From assembly GCA_947044405.1 (NCBI GenBank), contig CAMRHE010000207.1:1250001-1314000 (forward strand): a DNA stretch of 64,000 bases, written 5' to 3'. Made by a program: the position numbers and the translations under genes. The notes under the pieces were generated by a model. The model made no database searches. It was not told the DNA's origin and worked only from the letters and a program-made list of their open reading frames with translations. Origin of the DNA: Leptodactylus fallax (lineage: Eukaryota; Chordata; Amphibia; Anura; Leptodactylidae). Position 1 is the first letter of the stretch; every line of letters starts with the position of its first letter. This document shows, in pieces, positions 47,238 to 59,999 of this stretch.

Positions 47238-47439
47238 TAAGACTGAGGCCCCACGTTGCAGAAACATAGCTTTTTTTGTTGCAGATTTTGCTGCCGTTTT
47301 TTGAGCCAAAGCCAAGAATGGCTACAAAAGGAATGGTAAATATATAGGAAGCTCTTATACTTCTCCCTTCTGCTCAATCCACTCCTGGCTTTGGCAACAA
47401 AAAAAGCTGCGTTTCATCAACGTGAGGCCTCAGCCTTAA
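47238..47439. mobile_element. MITE of the GGCTAAGGCCCCAC family
   Basis: Inverted ends actgaggccccacgttgc and caacgtgaggcctcagcc, with a TAA/TTA on either side. The interior is the reverse orientation of that in 3091-3300, as shown by 'aggaagctcttatacttctc'. Confidence 0.7.
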
Positions 47440-47815
47440 AGGGTTGAACAGCTTTTCCAGAAACAGCTCCACTCTTGTCCATGGGTTGTGTCTGGTATTG
47501 CAACTCAGCTCCATTGCAGTGAATAGGGCTTAGCCTCAACTCCACCCACAAGTGTAAGACATGACAGGGCTTGAGCAGGGTCAAAAGCAGGAACTAGAGT
47601 AATAAATAGAATGGGCGCATTACATTACCCAGAGAGGTGATCAGAATTAGGTTAATTTATTTCAGAGAAGGGACGACTGAGGGGGTGAACAAATAACTAT
47701 GTATTAGTGAACGTGTGCATCTACAGGTCCATGGGAAAACGACACAGACGGCACATGGATGATACCTGTCTTGAGTTTTTCTTCCTGTATATGGACCCCT
47801 GATAATACACAGGCA

Positions 47816-47997
47816 CAGAGGTGTAACTTAAAACTCATGGGCCCCAGTGCAAAGTCTATAAATGGGCCCCTAACTAACTTGTGCCATTTAAAATAGTGGT
47901 GTATATTATATGGCAGAGGGACCTTTGGGGGGGCCTCATCAGGGTCCAGGACCCAATAGCAACTGCTACTGCTGCACCCACTAGAGCTAGGTCCCTG
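47816..47997. mobile_element. hAT-type MITE (third copy)
   Basis: Starts cagaggtgtaactt, ends taggtccctg, and shares 'cttgtgccatttaaaatagt' and 'ctactgctgcaccc' with the copies at 9650 and 16886. The flanking octamers do not match, so the duplication is lost or the ends are altered. Confidence 0.65.
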
Positions 47998-48000
47998 CAT

Positions 48001-51000
48001 GGGTCTGTGTATGAGACCATAAGAAAATAATGGGTCAGTGTTCTAGGTACACACTGACAGAGAACGCTTTTGTGTGTATGGATCGTAAATGTGTAGGTTT
48101 CCCATGATCTGTTAATCCCTAATACTATATTTATAAGGGGGCTCCGCTACATCCAGAGGAAAGACGGTTTCCACACCAACACAGAAGGGGATTCTTTACT
48201 GTAAAAGCAGTGAGAATGGTGAGTGGTGAATATACAAAGACAGTACAAAAGGGCCTGCAATAATATTACAGGTTATAGTTACTGGATGTATGGAGATGGG
48301 TGGATTTTTTCAGATTCTCAGATTCAAAGTTGTGAAGACATTTGATTCCCAAGGTAAGGAAAATTGGCTTCTTCCTTTTGAGGGTTTTGTCTTTCACTGG
48401 ATCAACATTGCAAGGTAATAGACTGAACTGGATGGTTGAATGTTTTTATCAGTCTTACAAACCACATTACTGTTTTTGGAAAAATACAATAATATTTTAT
48501 AATCTAGTACAACCTTCAGTCTTCAGGCCCAAGGGAAAATCAAAAAGAAGCTCATGAGAACAAGTTGTACTTGTAGATGTTCTCTGTAGACCTCCACCTG
48601 CCTCGTGGGTCAATTCTTTGTAGATAAAACTTTTTGTCTACCAAATTTGTTTTGAACAGCTCCATTTCCTTACTCAGTGGGCACACTGGCCTCACGTTTC
48701 CAGCTGACACAATGAGCCCTATAATTTCCCATTGTTATGCATTGCTAGCCCTCATCTGGATGTTCCTTTTATGTACCTTGACTTTGAAATAAACAGACCT
48801 GGACAGAAGGTAGTGAGATGAGCAGGGTGGTGGGGCAGGGACGTTTTTGCTTTCTTTTGTGTGTCACTTGCTCTTTTGTGAGTTCATTTCCCAGGATGTT
48901 ATGTGCACAACTAGTAATCTGTAACCTCTAAAAAGCCAATGAGAAAATACCTTATTAGTGAGTAAAAATTTCAGTCCTTTTGTAGTACTGTCAATAACAT
49001 GCCTTTCATGCCACTACATTACCAACGATAAAGTTCATCTATAAAAACTAGTTCAGGGTATCTGCCACCTGGGTATTTAATAAGATTGGGGCATTTATTT
49101 TCAATCCTGAGCTAAAAATCCACGTGGCGTAAACCGTGGAGTTTTACAGTCACAGCAAAGTGAATCTCATCCACACTTTGTGTAAAAATACACGCAGTGA
49201 ACACGCTTCGATCTCCAAAACCCTTGTGGTTTTGGAAATCGCAGCATGTCAATTATCCCTACAAAAACTCAGACATAGGTATAATGGAAACCTCTGCAGA
49301 CTTTCTGCGAAAAGCACTGTATTGCTTTTCTGCTGCAGTCCATTACGTGCGGTCTTAGCCATAATATGATTAGTAGATGTAGGGGACTGCTCTTCCCATG
49401 TCACAATGGGACACTTGAATGCGATTTCCAAATACATTTATTGAAGTATAATCTAATGAAATTTTCTCCCCAAAAGCACTGAAGGGGCCCTTAGTTTATT
49501 TAATAATATACAGCGCACCCCCAGACAAGGAATGCCTACATAGTTGTCTAGGTGTGCACTGCTCAAGCATGATCACACTCAGTGGTGTACCTGCCATAAT
49601 GGAGAAGTGAATGAAATTGCTAATGGGCCCTAGGTGGGAGTGTCCTAGAGTATTTGCCAGTATGCCTTATGCTGCATATTAGAGCATGCCCAATGCCTTA
49701 TACTGTATATGCATGAGAAATATAACAAATGTCAGGTAAAACAATACGTTTCAATGGATTTGTCAAGAACAACCCATAGTGTCCCATATTGAACTGACAG
49801 GTTCCCTTTATACATTTTTGCAAAGATTGGAAATTAAATTTTTTTTTAAAGATTTTCTCTAACCATCTTAGTGGTGACATCGTTTGTTTTGATTGGTTGC
49901 TAATGGATACCACCATGAATGCAGAAACTATCTATGATTTGTCACTTGTCAGAAATTCAGTCATATTGTGGCCGGGTTATCTTCTCATTCATGTAATGTC
50001 CCTGCCTGATAACCTGTCCACAATAAGGACATCATGGCTGGGTTTGTGACAAGTCCCAGAGCATAGAAAGTTCCTGCATTCATGGTCGTATCCATTGACA
50101 ACTGATGAAGACAAAACATTGTCACCACTAAGATGATTGGAGAAAATCTTTTTAATTATTTATATTTGCAAAAATGTTTACAGTAACTTTGAATTGCCTA
50201 CAAATATAAATAAGGTTATGCTCATGGGGAAAATCCCTTTAAGTACCTTAAAGAACGTAAATTTTGTGAGTGGCTGTGTACTGCATCATGCAATAGTGCA
50301 TTATGATAAGCATCAAATGTTACTATATAGATCCAACCTATAGGCCCCTGCAGCATTGTGAATCACTGACAGCGGGAAATTTTTAATTCATGATGTTCCA
50401 AGGCCAGATAATACAATTGCTCAATTGTACATGGTACAGAACATCCCGTATACACTTTGGGGACAAGCTGTGCATGTTGGTTCCAGGTAATATCATATTA
50501 GTTAGCACAATGAACCCTTTATAAAAACTGCCTTATACTAATAATTTCCTAGTATGAGACATTCTCATAACATACCGCCATTGTAAATAGATCCCAGTAG
50601 ATACACATTGTTACGTAACCTCAGCTAATGGATGCTCAACTCCACAGCAAATGTTGATCTTAAGACCTATAAGTACTGAAATTACTGCTGAGTAGTCATT
50701 GCAAATGTTTGCTTTGTGGTAATGTGCTATGATCAATAGTTATTATTTAGTAATCTAGCCATATATAGATCATATATGACGGTCCATTTACAGATTTTCC
50801 ATCTCAATCACCCTGTAGAGACAATAACATTATAGCAAAGTTCATTATAAGGGATGACTTAAGATTCATGATCCAGCCTTTATGTTCTTCCCCGAGGAAA
50901 GAAAACTGCAAGTTTATATTTTAGCAGAACTACACATGGCAGGAAAACACAATGGATGCAGAACTAAGGAACGCTAATAATAAGATATTCCCTCTGGGAC

Positions 51001-52441
51001 CTCGGAGGAAGATGGAGCTTGTAGCTGTACCATTGACATTAATGCTGCTAATCCAAAGATGTCAACTGGGAATGACTGAGCGGCTACCAGGGACAGGAGA
51101 TTTGCCTTTCAAGAATACTGTTGGACAAATACGGAAATTATCGGCATATCGGCAGAGTGAAGATGTCTCATTGTTGTGACCCTCAATGTTGATCTTTGCT
51201 TCCAACGTGTAGGGCTATGTCTGATAACACTTATTTGTTACATGCACAATATAACCCAGAAGATTCCCAATTGTATATACCTCTACATTGCACTGCATTA
51301 ATAAATATCACATATTGGGAGAAAGTGTGTATATCAGGGGTGTATATTGGATTTTGTATAAGGGATATAACAAACACATATGCTCATATGCAAGTCACAG
51401 TCATCTTTGACAGTCACATTTAGTGCCTTTACAAGGCTGTATCCACAGTAACCTGCCGGGATGTGTGCCAGAATTATTAAGAAACACCAGCGCCAGTTTT
51501 CTGGCACAAGTTATAATAAATCTATACCCACACTGGCTTGTCTTGATCCCCATAAAACAAAGGTTGCAATTTTTGTCCATAAACACTGACATGTGCCAAA
51601 AAGCCTACAGACAGTTCCAGCTATAAATTGGTTCACTAATAATGACTTCTTTAACCCTTTAAGGACGCAGGGCAGTTTGTACATTAAAGGGAGTCTATCA
51701 CTACCCTCAGCTATTTTAAACCACTCCCATAGTGCTGTAGATGCTGTTAGCAGAATAAAAATGATTCCTTTCATATGTTTCAGAGCCCCAGGGATGCAGA
51801 GAAAAAGCACTTTTATTCTTTATTCAAATGAGGATCTTGGAGCATAGGGGGAGTTTTCTTCCTTTCTTACTGAGTACTGCTGCATCATCACTAAACACGC
51901 CCATCCTGCATTCAGCTCCTCCCCCTGGCCAGTGGGCGGACCAACTGACAATGGGAGGATCAAATCACATTATCACTTTTACAAATAAAATGTCACTTTT
52001 TGAAAATGAGCGATATTCCTGGGGTCACCATATTCTAACACCTATAATTTTTTTACTGTACTGTTGACAGAGATATGTCAGGGCTCTTTATTTGTAATTT
52101 AATTGTAATTAATTAATTGTAGTTTTTATTGGTTCAAATGTTTGGTGTTTATGACTTTTTGATTGCTATTTTTTGGGAAAGTGAGGTAACCAAAATTTGT
52201 TATTTTACGCTTTGCGGTATATATTTTTATGACACTATTTATGGATAGTGGGGGCTTATACGCACATGGAAATACCTAACATATTTGTTTATTTTTATTT
52301 GTTTACGTTGTGTTTTTTAAATATAAAGGCAGGTTTTTTGAATGTTTATTATTTGTTTATTTTTTATTTTAAACTTTTTTTTTTTTTTTAACTGTCAGAC
52401 CTCCAGCGATCACTTAACCTCTTTCCTGAGGAAAACCCCTT
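48001..52441. other. largely gene-free stretch
   Basis: One module-sharing MITE fragment (49105-49365, with 'ttttggaaatcgcagcatgt') and a weak coding candidate at 50952-51178, described separately. A palindromic pair 'gtttctggcac/gtgccaga' type repeat is at about 51470-51510. Otherwise nothing I can name. Confidence 0.45.
50952..51178 (+). CDS. Small open frame with signal-peptide-like start (uncertain)
   Basis: Seventy-five codons from ATG 50952, with a second, better-placed ATG at 51012 (A at -3, G at +4). From the second start the protein begins MELVAVPLTLMLLIQRCQLG, a short acidic/neutral head and a hydrophobic core followed by polar residues, which looks like a secretion signal. The remaining ~36 residues are polar and basic with no motif I know. 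No splice donor stands out before the stop. It is not a repeat seen elsewhere in the window. It could be a small secreted protein, a first exon, or chance. I do not assign a function. Confidence 0.2.
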
Positions 52442-52725
52442 TAGGCTAAGGCCCCACATAGCAGGCCATAGCAAAAAAGCACTGCAGAAAAAACCATGGT
52501 GGCAAGGCATTGCAATTTTTCCCACAGCGCTTTTCACAGAAAGTCCGCAGAGGTATCCTCTGCGGACTTTCTATTTCCATTATACCACCGGCGTTTCCAT
52601 AGATATATTTGACATGCTGCAATTTCCAAAATTGTCCGTGTCCACTGTGCGTATTTTCCTGCAATCGCTAGAATCCCATCCACTTTGCAGGGACTGTAAA
52701 ACGCTGCGTTTTTTACCACGACATT
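52442..52725. mobile_element. MITE, 'ttaggctaaggcccc' family (long form)
   Basis: Begins TTA-GGCTAAGGCCCCACAT, with the same order of modules as 13561-13850: aaaaaaccatgg, 'cagcgcttttcac', 'ggactttct', 'ggcgtttccat', 'gacatgctg' and 'aaaacgctgcgttttt'. The internal palindrome 'gtccgcagaggtatcctctgcggac' forms a hairpin. Confidence 0.65.
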
Positions 52726-53389
52726 TACGTTTACGCCATTCATATATTGTATCTTTCTTGCATATGGGTTTTATTCCATCAAACATGTAGAAATACCGAA
52801 TTACAGTAACTTTCTTAACATAATATGATGTTTTTTTTGTTTGTTTTTTAATATGAATATAAAGTGTTATGGAATATTTGTGAGCGGTAAATGATTGTCT
52901 ATTACTGTAGTGTTTTCAAGACTAAAACAGTGTGAATGGTAAGAAGAGATTCTCACTGTAAATAACTAGCAGGGCATTTCTGTCACCTCTGACCAGTGTG
53001 TACAACACCTTACTGATGATAGCTGCCACCTTGTACACCAGAGGCATTCCAGCACTTTACTCAGCAAACACATTGTAATTATACACCTGCTATACCACCG
53101 ATTTTCTCTGATACTTGGATTTTGCTGAGAAATTTTAATTTAAATACCCTCATAAACTGTTTTCATACCCGTCAGATTATTTCCCATATTTACACACGCA
53201 AGGATACAATTTTTACAGACATAATAAGAGTTTTATTTAGACTTCACAGTAAAGAGTGCAAAGAAAATCCCATTAGATCATCTAAGAGCTGTAAAACAGC
53301 TGCAGGAAGTTTCATGGTCTGTGCATTATATATAGCTTACAGCTAGATCAGGTGATTTATGGTGCCCTGCCTGAGACAAGAATATGATA
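52726..53389. other. gene-free stretch
   Basis: AT-rich DNA between a MITE and the minisatellite, with no coding or RNA gene and no clear repeat. Confidence 0.45.
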
Positions 53390-53874
53390 GAGTGAGAGAA
53401 ACTGCCCTATTTGATATAGAGGTTTATATGATAGCTGGAGAGAAGCTGAGCTCTGTGATATATAGGGTTATATAATAGAGGAGAGAAGCTGAACTCTGTG
53501 ATATATAGGGTTATATAATACAGGGAGAGAAGCTGAGCTCTGTGATATATAGGGTTATATGATAGGGGAGAGAAGCTGAGCTCTATGATATATAGGGTTA
53601 TATGATAGAAGGAGAGAAGCTGAGCTCTGTGATATATAGGGTTATATGATAGAGGAGAGAAGCTGAGCCTGTGATGGGAAGGGGGGGAGCTCTGTGATAT
53701 ATAGGGTTATATGATAGAGGAGAGAAGCTGAGCTCTGTGATATATAGGTATATATGATAGAAGGAGAGAAGCTGAGCTGTGTGATATATAGGGTTATATG
53801 ATAGAGGAGAGAAGCTGAGCTGTGTGATATATAGGGTTATATGATAGAGGAGAGAAGCTGAGCCCTGTAATATA
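53390..53874. repeat. ~41-bp minisatellite, left block
   Basis: About a dozen tandem copies of a unit reading gagaagctgagctctgtg then atatatagggttatatgatagag, with variable length. The array continues after the nested transposons at 62206-62392, so it was one array before the insertion. The frame at 53598-53903 (minus) is repetitive and not a gene. Confidence 0.9.
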
Positions 53875-54039
53875 TACAGTACAGACCAAAAGTTTGGACA
53901 CACTTTCTCATTCCAAGAGTTTTCTGTATTTTCATGACTATAAAAATTGTAGATTCACACTGAAGGCATCAAAACTATGAATTAACACATGTGGAATTAT
54001 ATACTTAACAAAAAAGTGTGAAACAACTGAAAATATGTC

Positions 54040-55095
54040 TTATATTCTAGGTTCTTCAAAGTAGCCACCTTTTGCTTTGATTACTGCTTTGCACACTCTT
54101 GGCATTCTCTTGATGAGCTTCAAGAGGTAGTCACCTGAAATGATCTTCCAACAGTCTTAAAGGAGTTCCCAGAGATGCTTAGCACTTGTTGGCCCTTTTG
54201 CCTTCACTCTGCGGTCCAGCTCACCCCAAACCATCTCGATTGGGTTCAGGTCTGGTGACTGTGGAGGTCAGGTCATCTGGCGTAGCACCCCATCACTCTC
54301 CTTCTTGGTCAAATAGCCCTTACACAGTCTGGAGGTGTGTTTGGGGTCATTGTCCTGTTGAAAAATAAATGATGGTCCAACTAAACGCAAACTGGATGGA
54401 ATAGCATGCCGCTGCAAGATGCTGTGGTAACCATGCTGGTTCAGTATTCCTTCAATTTTGAATAAATCCCCAACAACAGTGTCACCAGCAAAGCACCCCC
54501 ACACCATCACAGCTCCTCCTCCATGCTTCACGGTGGGAACCAGGCATGTAGAGTCCATTCGTTCACCTTTTCTGCGTCGCACAAAGACACGGTGGTTGGA
54601 ACCAAAGATCTCAAATTTGGACTCATCAGACCAAAGCACAGATTTCCACAGGTCTAATGTCCATTCCTTGTGTTCTTTAGCCCAAACAAGTCTCTTCTGC
54701 TTGTTGCCTGTCCTTAGCAGTGGTTTCCTAGCAGCTATTTTACCATGAAGGCCTGCTGCACACAGTCTCCTCTTAACAGTTGTTGTAGAGATGTGTCTGC
54801 TGCTAGAACTCTGTGTGGCATTGACCTGGTCTCTAATCTGAGCTGCTGTTAACCTGCGATTTCTGAGGCTGGTGACTCGGATGAACTTATCCTCCGCAGC
54901 AGAGGTGACTCTTGGTCTTCCTTTCCTGGGGCGGTCCTCATGTGAGCCAGTTTCTTTGTAGCGCTTGATGCTTTTGGCCACTGCACTTGGGGACACTTTC
55001 AAAGTTTTCCCAATTTTTCGGACTGACTGACCTTCATTTCTTAAAGTAATGATGGCCACTCGTGTTTCTTTACTTAGCTGCTTTTTTCTTGCCAT
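54040..55095 (-). pseudogene. Tc1/DD38E transposase (element D), two stops
   Basis: The ATG at 55095 (MARKKQLSKETRVAIITLRN) starts a 352-codon frame ending TAA at 54040-54042, without frameshift, but with in-frame TGA at 54268-54270 and TAA at 54157-54159. Helix-turn-helix region residues 1-50; RPRKGRPRVTS linker at about 55-65. Catalytic residues: Asp157 (WSDESKFEIF), Asp248 (FQQDNDPKHT) and Glu287 (LNPIEMVW). Thirty-eight residues lie between the last two, which is the DD38E spacing described for the Intruder branch and not the DD34E of elements B and C. The apparent longer frame starting at 55293 runs into the retrotransposon LTR and is not the real start. Confidence 0.88.
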
Positions 55096-55240
55096 AAAAC
55101 AAATTCTAACACTCCATTCAGTAGGACTATCAGCTGTGTATCCACCTGACTTCTGAACAACACAACTGATGGTCCCAACCCCATTTATAAGGCAAGAAAT
55201 CCCACTTATTAAACCTGACAGGGCACACCTGTGAAGTGAA

Positions 55241-56157
55241 TGTGAACCGGAGCAGGCAGGTGGTTTGGACTCCGCAACCAGAAATGAACGCACACGCGGA
55301 GTTCAAGAAAAAATATATATTTACTATAAGTTAATAAAGGCTAGTTAAAGGTAAAATGACAGGGCAAGACAAGCAAAATATACAATATAGCATGAACAAT
55401 TTCAAGGCAAATTCTGCAATGGTTTCTACTTTTACTCTGTCCAACTGCAGTATGGACACTGAATGAACAAATACCAAAACATCCCTAACTGACCCTGACT
55501 TCACATTTGGGGCACCCCCTTTCCCCAGTGGTCCAGGTGGACCGCTTACAGTCCGAGAAGCGCGCGGGGGGCCCAAAGTCGGTCCTTTCTTTTATAGTGA
55601 AGCGCCCTCCTCACGGTTATCAGGATCTTGGGAGAAATGAAGTCCTCTTTAACAGACAGGGAAACCAACTGAATGCAATGAATCCAACAGCAGATTCCAC
55701 CAGCACACGACAGTCCGCCGAACCATACACGAGCTGGGATGAAGCGGGTTTAGCAGGGCGCCAGTACATCAACAGCACGCGAGTCTCTATCTGTGGTATC
55801 CATATACACAGCACAATGTCAGTCTCACTGATCAGCCACGGCACAGTTCCTTTCACGTGGACTCACTAGTCCTGTGTCTCTTTACACTCTGTTTGTCTCG
55901 GACCAAGATACAGCTTAGCTGACAGAAATATCTCCACACCAGTTAAATACAACACTTGCTAAGATGGCTGCGCTCTCCTCGTCACTTCCGCTTCTGCCAC
56001 ACCGGCAGAACAGGCAAGCTGACATAAAAGGGGGGGGCCACCCAGCATCATGTCACAATTACAATGGCTGCTGTCTTAAAGGAACAGAACAGAAATACAC
56101 AACATTAACAGTTTAACAGACAAATGAAGCTTAGGACAACATTGGCTGTCTCTTACA
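55241..56157 (-). repeat. 3' LTR of gypsy copy 2
   Basis: Shares at least six substitutions with the other LTR of this copy that set both apart from copy 1 (for example 'gaaatatctcc', 'agttaaatac', 'cttgctaagatgg', 'cacgtggact', 'ggcaagctg', 'cttaggac'). It differs from its partner almost only by missing T's. Confidence 0.9.
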
Positions 56158-59100
56158 TATCCCCCCACAGATTGGCAGTCCCGCCATGACGTATACAGAG
56201 GGGACAGCACAGGGGGAGAACCGATGATGGCAGGCCAAACAAACCAGGCAACGAACAGGGGGACAGCATGGCCAGTGGCGCGAGGACTGGTGGATATTAT
56301 GGGGGCAGCTATGGGCGAGAGGACCAGCGGATCGCACCTGAGGGGGCAAGGCCGGAGATACAGTAGTCACAGGTGGAACATCCCCAGGAGCAGGGATCGG
56401 CCAACAATCATCCCCCGTCTGAGGCCCATCGCACCTCCATCTCTGACGTGGGAGCTCATTCACATTGGAGGCCCATCATGATTTGTCCCTAGAAGACACA
56501 GGCGCAACATATTGGTGAAGACCAACACAATCAGTTCCCTTTCTGGACCGGACAGGCCCAGCATACGCGGACAACACGATACGGCAAAGCCCCCATTGCT
56601 TCCAATTTCGGGGTGACAGAACAGCACCAGGCGCGGGCAATGGGCCGCACTGGGGCTATCAGGATGGGGAGCTGCAGGGCGCGCACAATCGATGGATCGT
56701 CCAGCCGCCGAGCGCCGCACCCAGGAGGGGCCCCGGAGGGAACCCATCCACATCATCCAACTGTAATTCTCCACACGCCCAGACCGCCCAAAGAGAAGTG
56801 TATAAGGAGAGTACCCCGTTGAGAATGGACCTGATTGTTATAGGCCCACACCATTGCAGAACTGAGGCCACGTAACTCTGTCTCCAGAGTCCGCAGCACT
56901 GTAGCAGAGTTCGTTGAATCTTTCACAGGCCATTTCCCGAGGGGGTATGGAGTCGGGCGACTTCTTTATCCCGTAGATACGTTGAACTTCTTTCATACGT
57001 GTCCCCAAAGCAGGCACCCTGGTCGGAGGGATGCGTTAGGGCACCCATAGAATGAAATCTGGACAGAGCAGAGCGGACTCAGCTGTCTGGTCCTTGGTGG
57101 CGGTACCACGCAAATTTGGTGAAGTGATCCACCATACGAGGCAAACTGGTGTCGCTATTGGATGGGCCCACATAGATAGTCTATCATGACGATTTCTAAA
57201 GGTTCCTGGGTCACGATGGTTTGCAGGGGAGCCTCTGTTCTATTGCCTTATGGATCTCACAAGTCGACAGCGGGCATACTCTTCGACCATTGACGAAGAC
57301 CAGGGCAGTAAACAGTCGCTGTAACAACGAAAGGTCTTCTCATGACCAAAATGTCCATTCTATTAGAGCCCAACGCCAAGGAGGAGTCAGTTCACTAGGC
57401 ACCAATGGACGAATGTCGATCTCAGAAGGTAAATAGACCTTGGCAAGCACCCATTTCATCCCAACTCCCACGACAAAACAGATAATATCCACGTGCAGGT
57501 CTCTCCCCCACAGGGCTTCTGGCCTTCCAACAACTGATCATCGGCCAGCCCCTCATGGGCTGTTGTATCTGTGCCCATCCTGTCGTGAGGGACCAAAGAA
57601 AGGAGCGCAGCCCCCCATAACGATTAGCGGCGAAGGCCTGGAAAATTGCTGAAGTCGGGAACCCCACATGCTCCAACGATCACGTCTACTGTGGGGGGGG
57701 CGGTACCCAGAAAGCCCGCAGCATTCTGGTTCTCTGTCTTGGACCGATACTTAATGCGGTAATTGAACTTAGTCATTCGGGCTATCCACCTCTGCTCAAC
57801 GCCCCGAGCTTGGCATTTTCCAGGTGAGCTAGTGGGTTGTTGTCAGTCAGTACTAAAACTTCAGCACGGTCAAATATTCAGAGAATTTCTCGGTCATGGC
57901 CCATACCAGTGCCAACAGCTCCAATTTAAATGAACTATAATTCTGGGGTTTCTTTCAGAATCTCTCAAAGACCAGCTGCCGTACGCTAGACCTCTCCGGC
58001 CATCCGAAGCTGGGAAAGCACGCTCCAAGACCATACAGGCTTGCATCTGTATATAGCTGGAACGGCAAGTGGAATCAGCATATGCCAAGATTGGGGCTGT
58101 TGTCAGTGCATCCTTCAATGCCTGGAAGGCTTGTTCCTGTTCAGGTCCCCACTCACGGACCGGTTCTTGGACCACCGGATGTGCCTCGTAGGAGAGCATT
58201 AAGTGGGCTGCTACCTTGGCGAAATCCTTAATAAACCGCGATAGTAACCGGCTACTCCAAGGAACGTCCTCACTTCTCGCAGGGTAGTCGGATCGGCCAA
58301 TCTTGAACAGCCGCTATCTTGTCTCTTGATGGTCTCACCCCTTCTCCTGATACGCGGTGACCCAAGTAATCAATTTCAGATTGGAACAACCGACATTTAC
58401 TGGGTTTCAATTTGAGCCCATGTTCCCGCAATCTTGAAATACTGCCCCAACTGGTGGAGATGGTCTTCAAAGGTCGCAGAATACACTATAATGTCATCCA
58501 AGTAGATGAGAGTGAACTCAAAGTTGAAGTCACCGAGACATTTCTCCATCAACGCTGAAACGTTCCGGGTGCATTTGTCAACCCGAAGGGCATCCGGTTA
58601 AATTCGTATAGTCCCATGGGCAAGATGAATGCTGTCTTCTCCTTGTCTTTTGTGGCCATCGGCACCGCCAATACCCACTAGCCAGATCTAGTGAGGAGAA
58701 GTACCGGGCTCTCCCAGCGCTGAGAGGGACTCCCAATCCGTGGCAAGGGGTAGGAATCTCGACGGTGCAAGCGTTAACTCCGATAGTCTACGCAAAATCG
58801 GATGGACCCATCTTTTTTCTTACTAACACCACAGGAGCCGCCCAGGGACTCTGGCTTTCTTGGATGATCCCACCCTGTAGCATCTTAGCTAACAGTTCTT
58901 TCACTTCCTGATACAACTGTGGAGGAATTTGTCGGTAGCGCTCTCTAATTGGAGGGGTGTCTCCTGTGGGAATCTCATGGTAGATCCCTGTGGTACATCC
59001 AAAATCTTCAGCATACCGTGCAAAGGTGGCTTGGTTCTCCCACAACAGCTCATCTACCTTCTGCACCCATTCCAGAGAACATGAACTTACATCCATCTTC

Positions 59101-59990
59101 ATCTGTTCTCGAATTGCACAGCCATTCCATCAGAGGTGGGTTCCTCATCTTCTCCCATGGACACAGTTACGGTCCACGCATCCCTTTCAGCGGCTTCAGC
59201 TGCATTGGAGTTACTCCTTACTTCCTCCGGAGTCACATAGATGTTAGCCAGCAGCCTCCCTGGGGTCAGGTCCACACTCTGGTCCTGAGTGTTTACACAT
59301 CGAAGTGGTACTCTTCCATTGCGAACTATTGCCAAGGAACGGGCCACTAGTGGATCAACACCTCCTTCGGCTGCCTGCAGTGGTCTACCAACACAGCTAT
59401 GCCCCTAGTTTCCGACAGGTGCCTACGGGCATGGACACTATTGTCTCCCGACTGGGTGGCAGTGTAACTTTTGTATGCAAAGGAACTGAAATTCGAGCCA
59501 GAGGACGATGTGCATCTGAACTTTCTGTAAGCCACATGTCCGGACAGCCGCTGGAAAGCTGTTTGAGTAGGCCGATGGGTGGTGGTTCTCCAATAACCGT
59601 GACCTCTTTCAAAGAGGATCTGATCTAATTCTAACACATTCATCCCCAAAATGACAGGGACCTTTACTTCATGTGACTCCTGTACCACCACAATGCCTTT
59701 CCTACCCAGATCTTGGCCACATACCCGGACACATCCAGGCCACCCCACGACTGGAACTGGTAACTGGTTAGCTGCGACCACTCGTACGAATGTATGGGGA
59801 TCATATTTCACATGTTGCTGGAAGTACCGTCATAACAGTCTCTACTCAAGGTCGTTACTTGGGAACCCGTGTCAATCATCCCGGTAACCGGAATACCCTC
59901 CATTCCACCGATGACAGGACTTGCAGCGATCAGGTCATCATCAGGGCATTCTCCCCACAAGTCCCTTGTCAGCTCCCCACACACGCCCTC
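56158..59990 (-). pseudogene. pol remnant of gypsy copy 2, frameshifted
   Basis: Readable pieces match copy 1 Pol nearly residue for residue. 59347-59811 covers the protease region and beyond, 58788-59102 the linker into RT (copy 1 residues about 296-390), 58270-58470 the end of RT, and 57894-58199 the RNase H start. Integrase (56600-57400) is broken into very short frames. The breaks are small deletions, few substitutions. As written it cannot encode a protein. Confidence 0.88.
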
Positions 59991-59999
59991 AGCAGCAGG

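Noticed and set aside
55095..55293. N-terminal extension of the element D transposase (MRSFLVAESKPPACSG...)
   Set aside because: It runs out of the Tc1 into the inserted LTR; the family's own start is the ATG at 55095.
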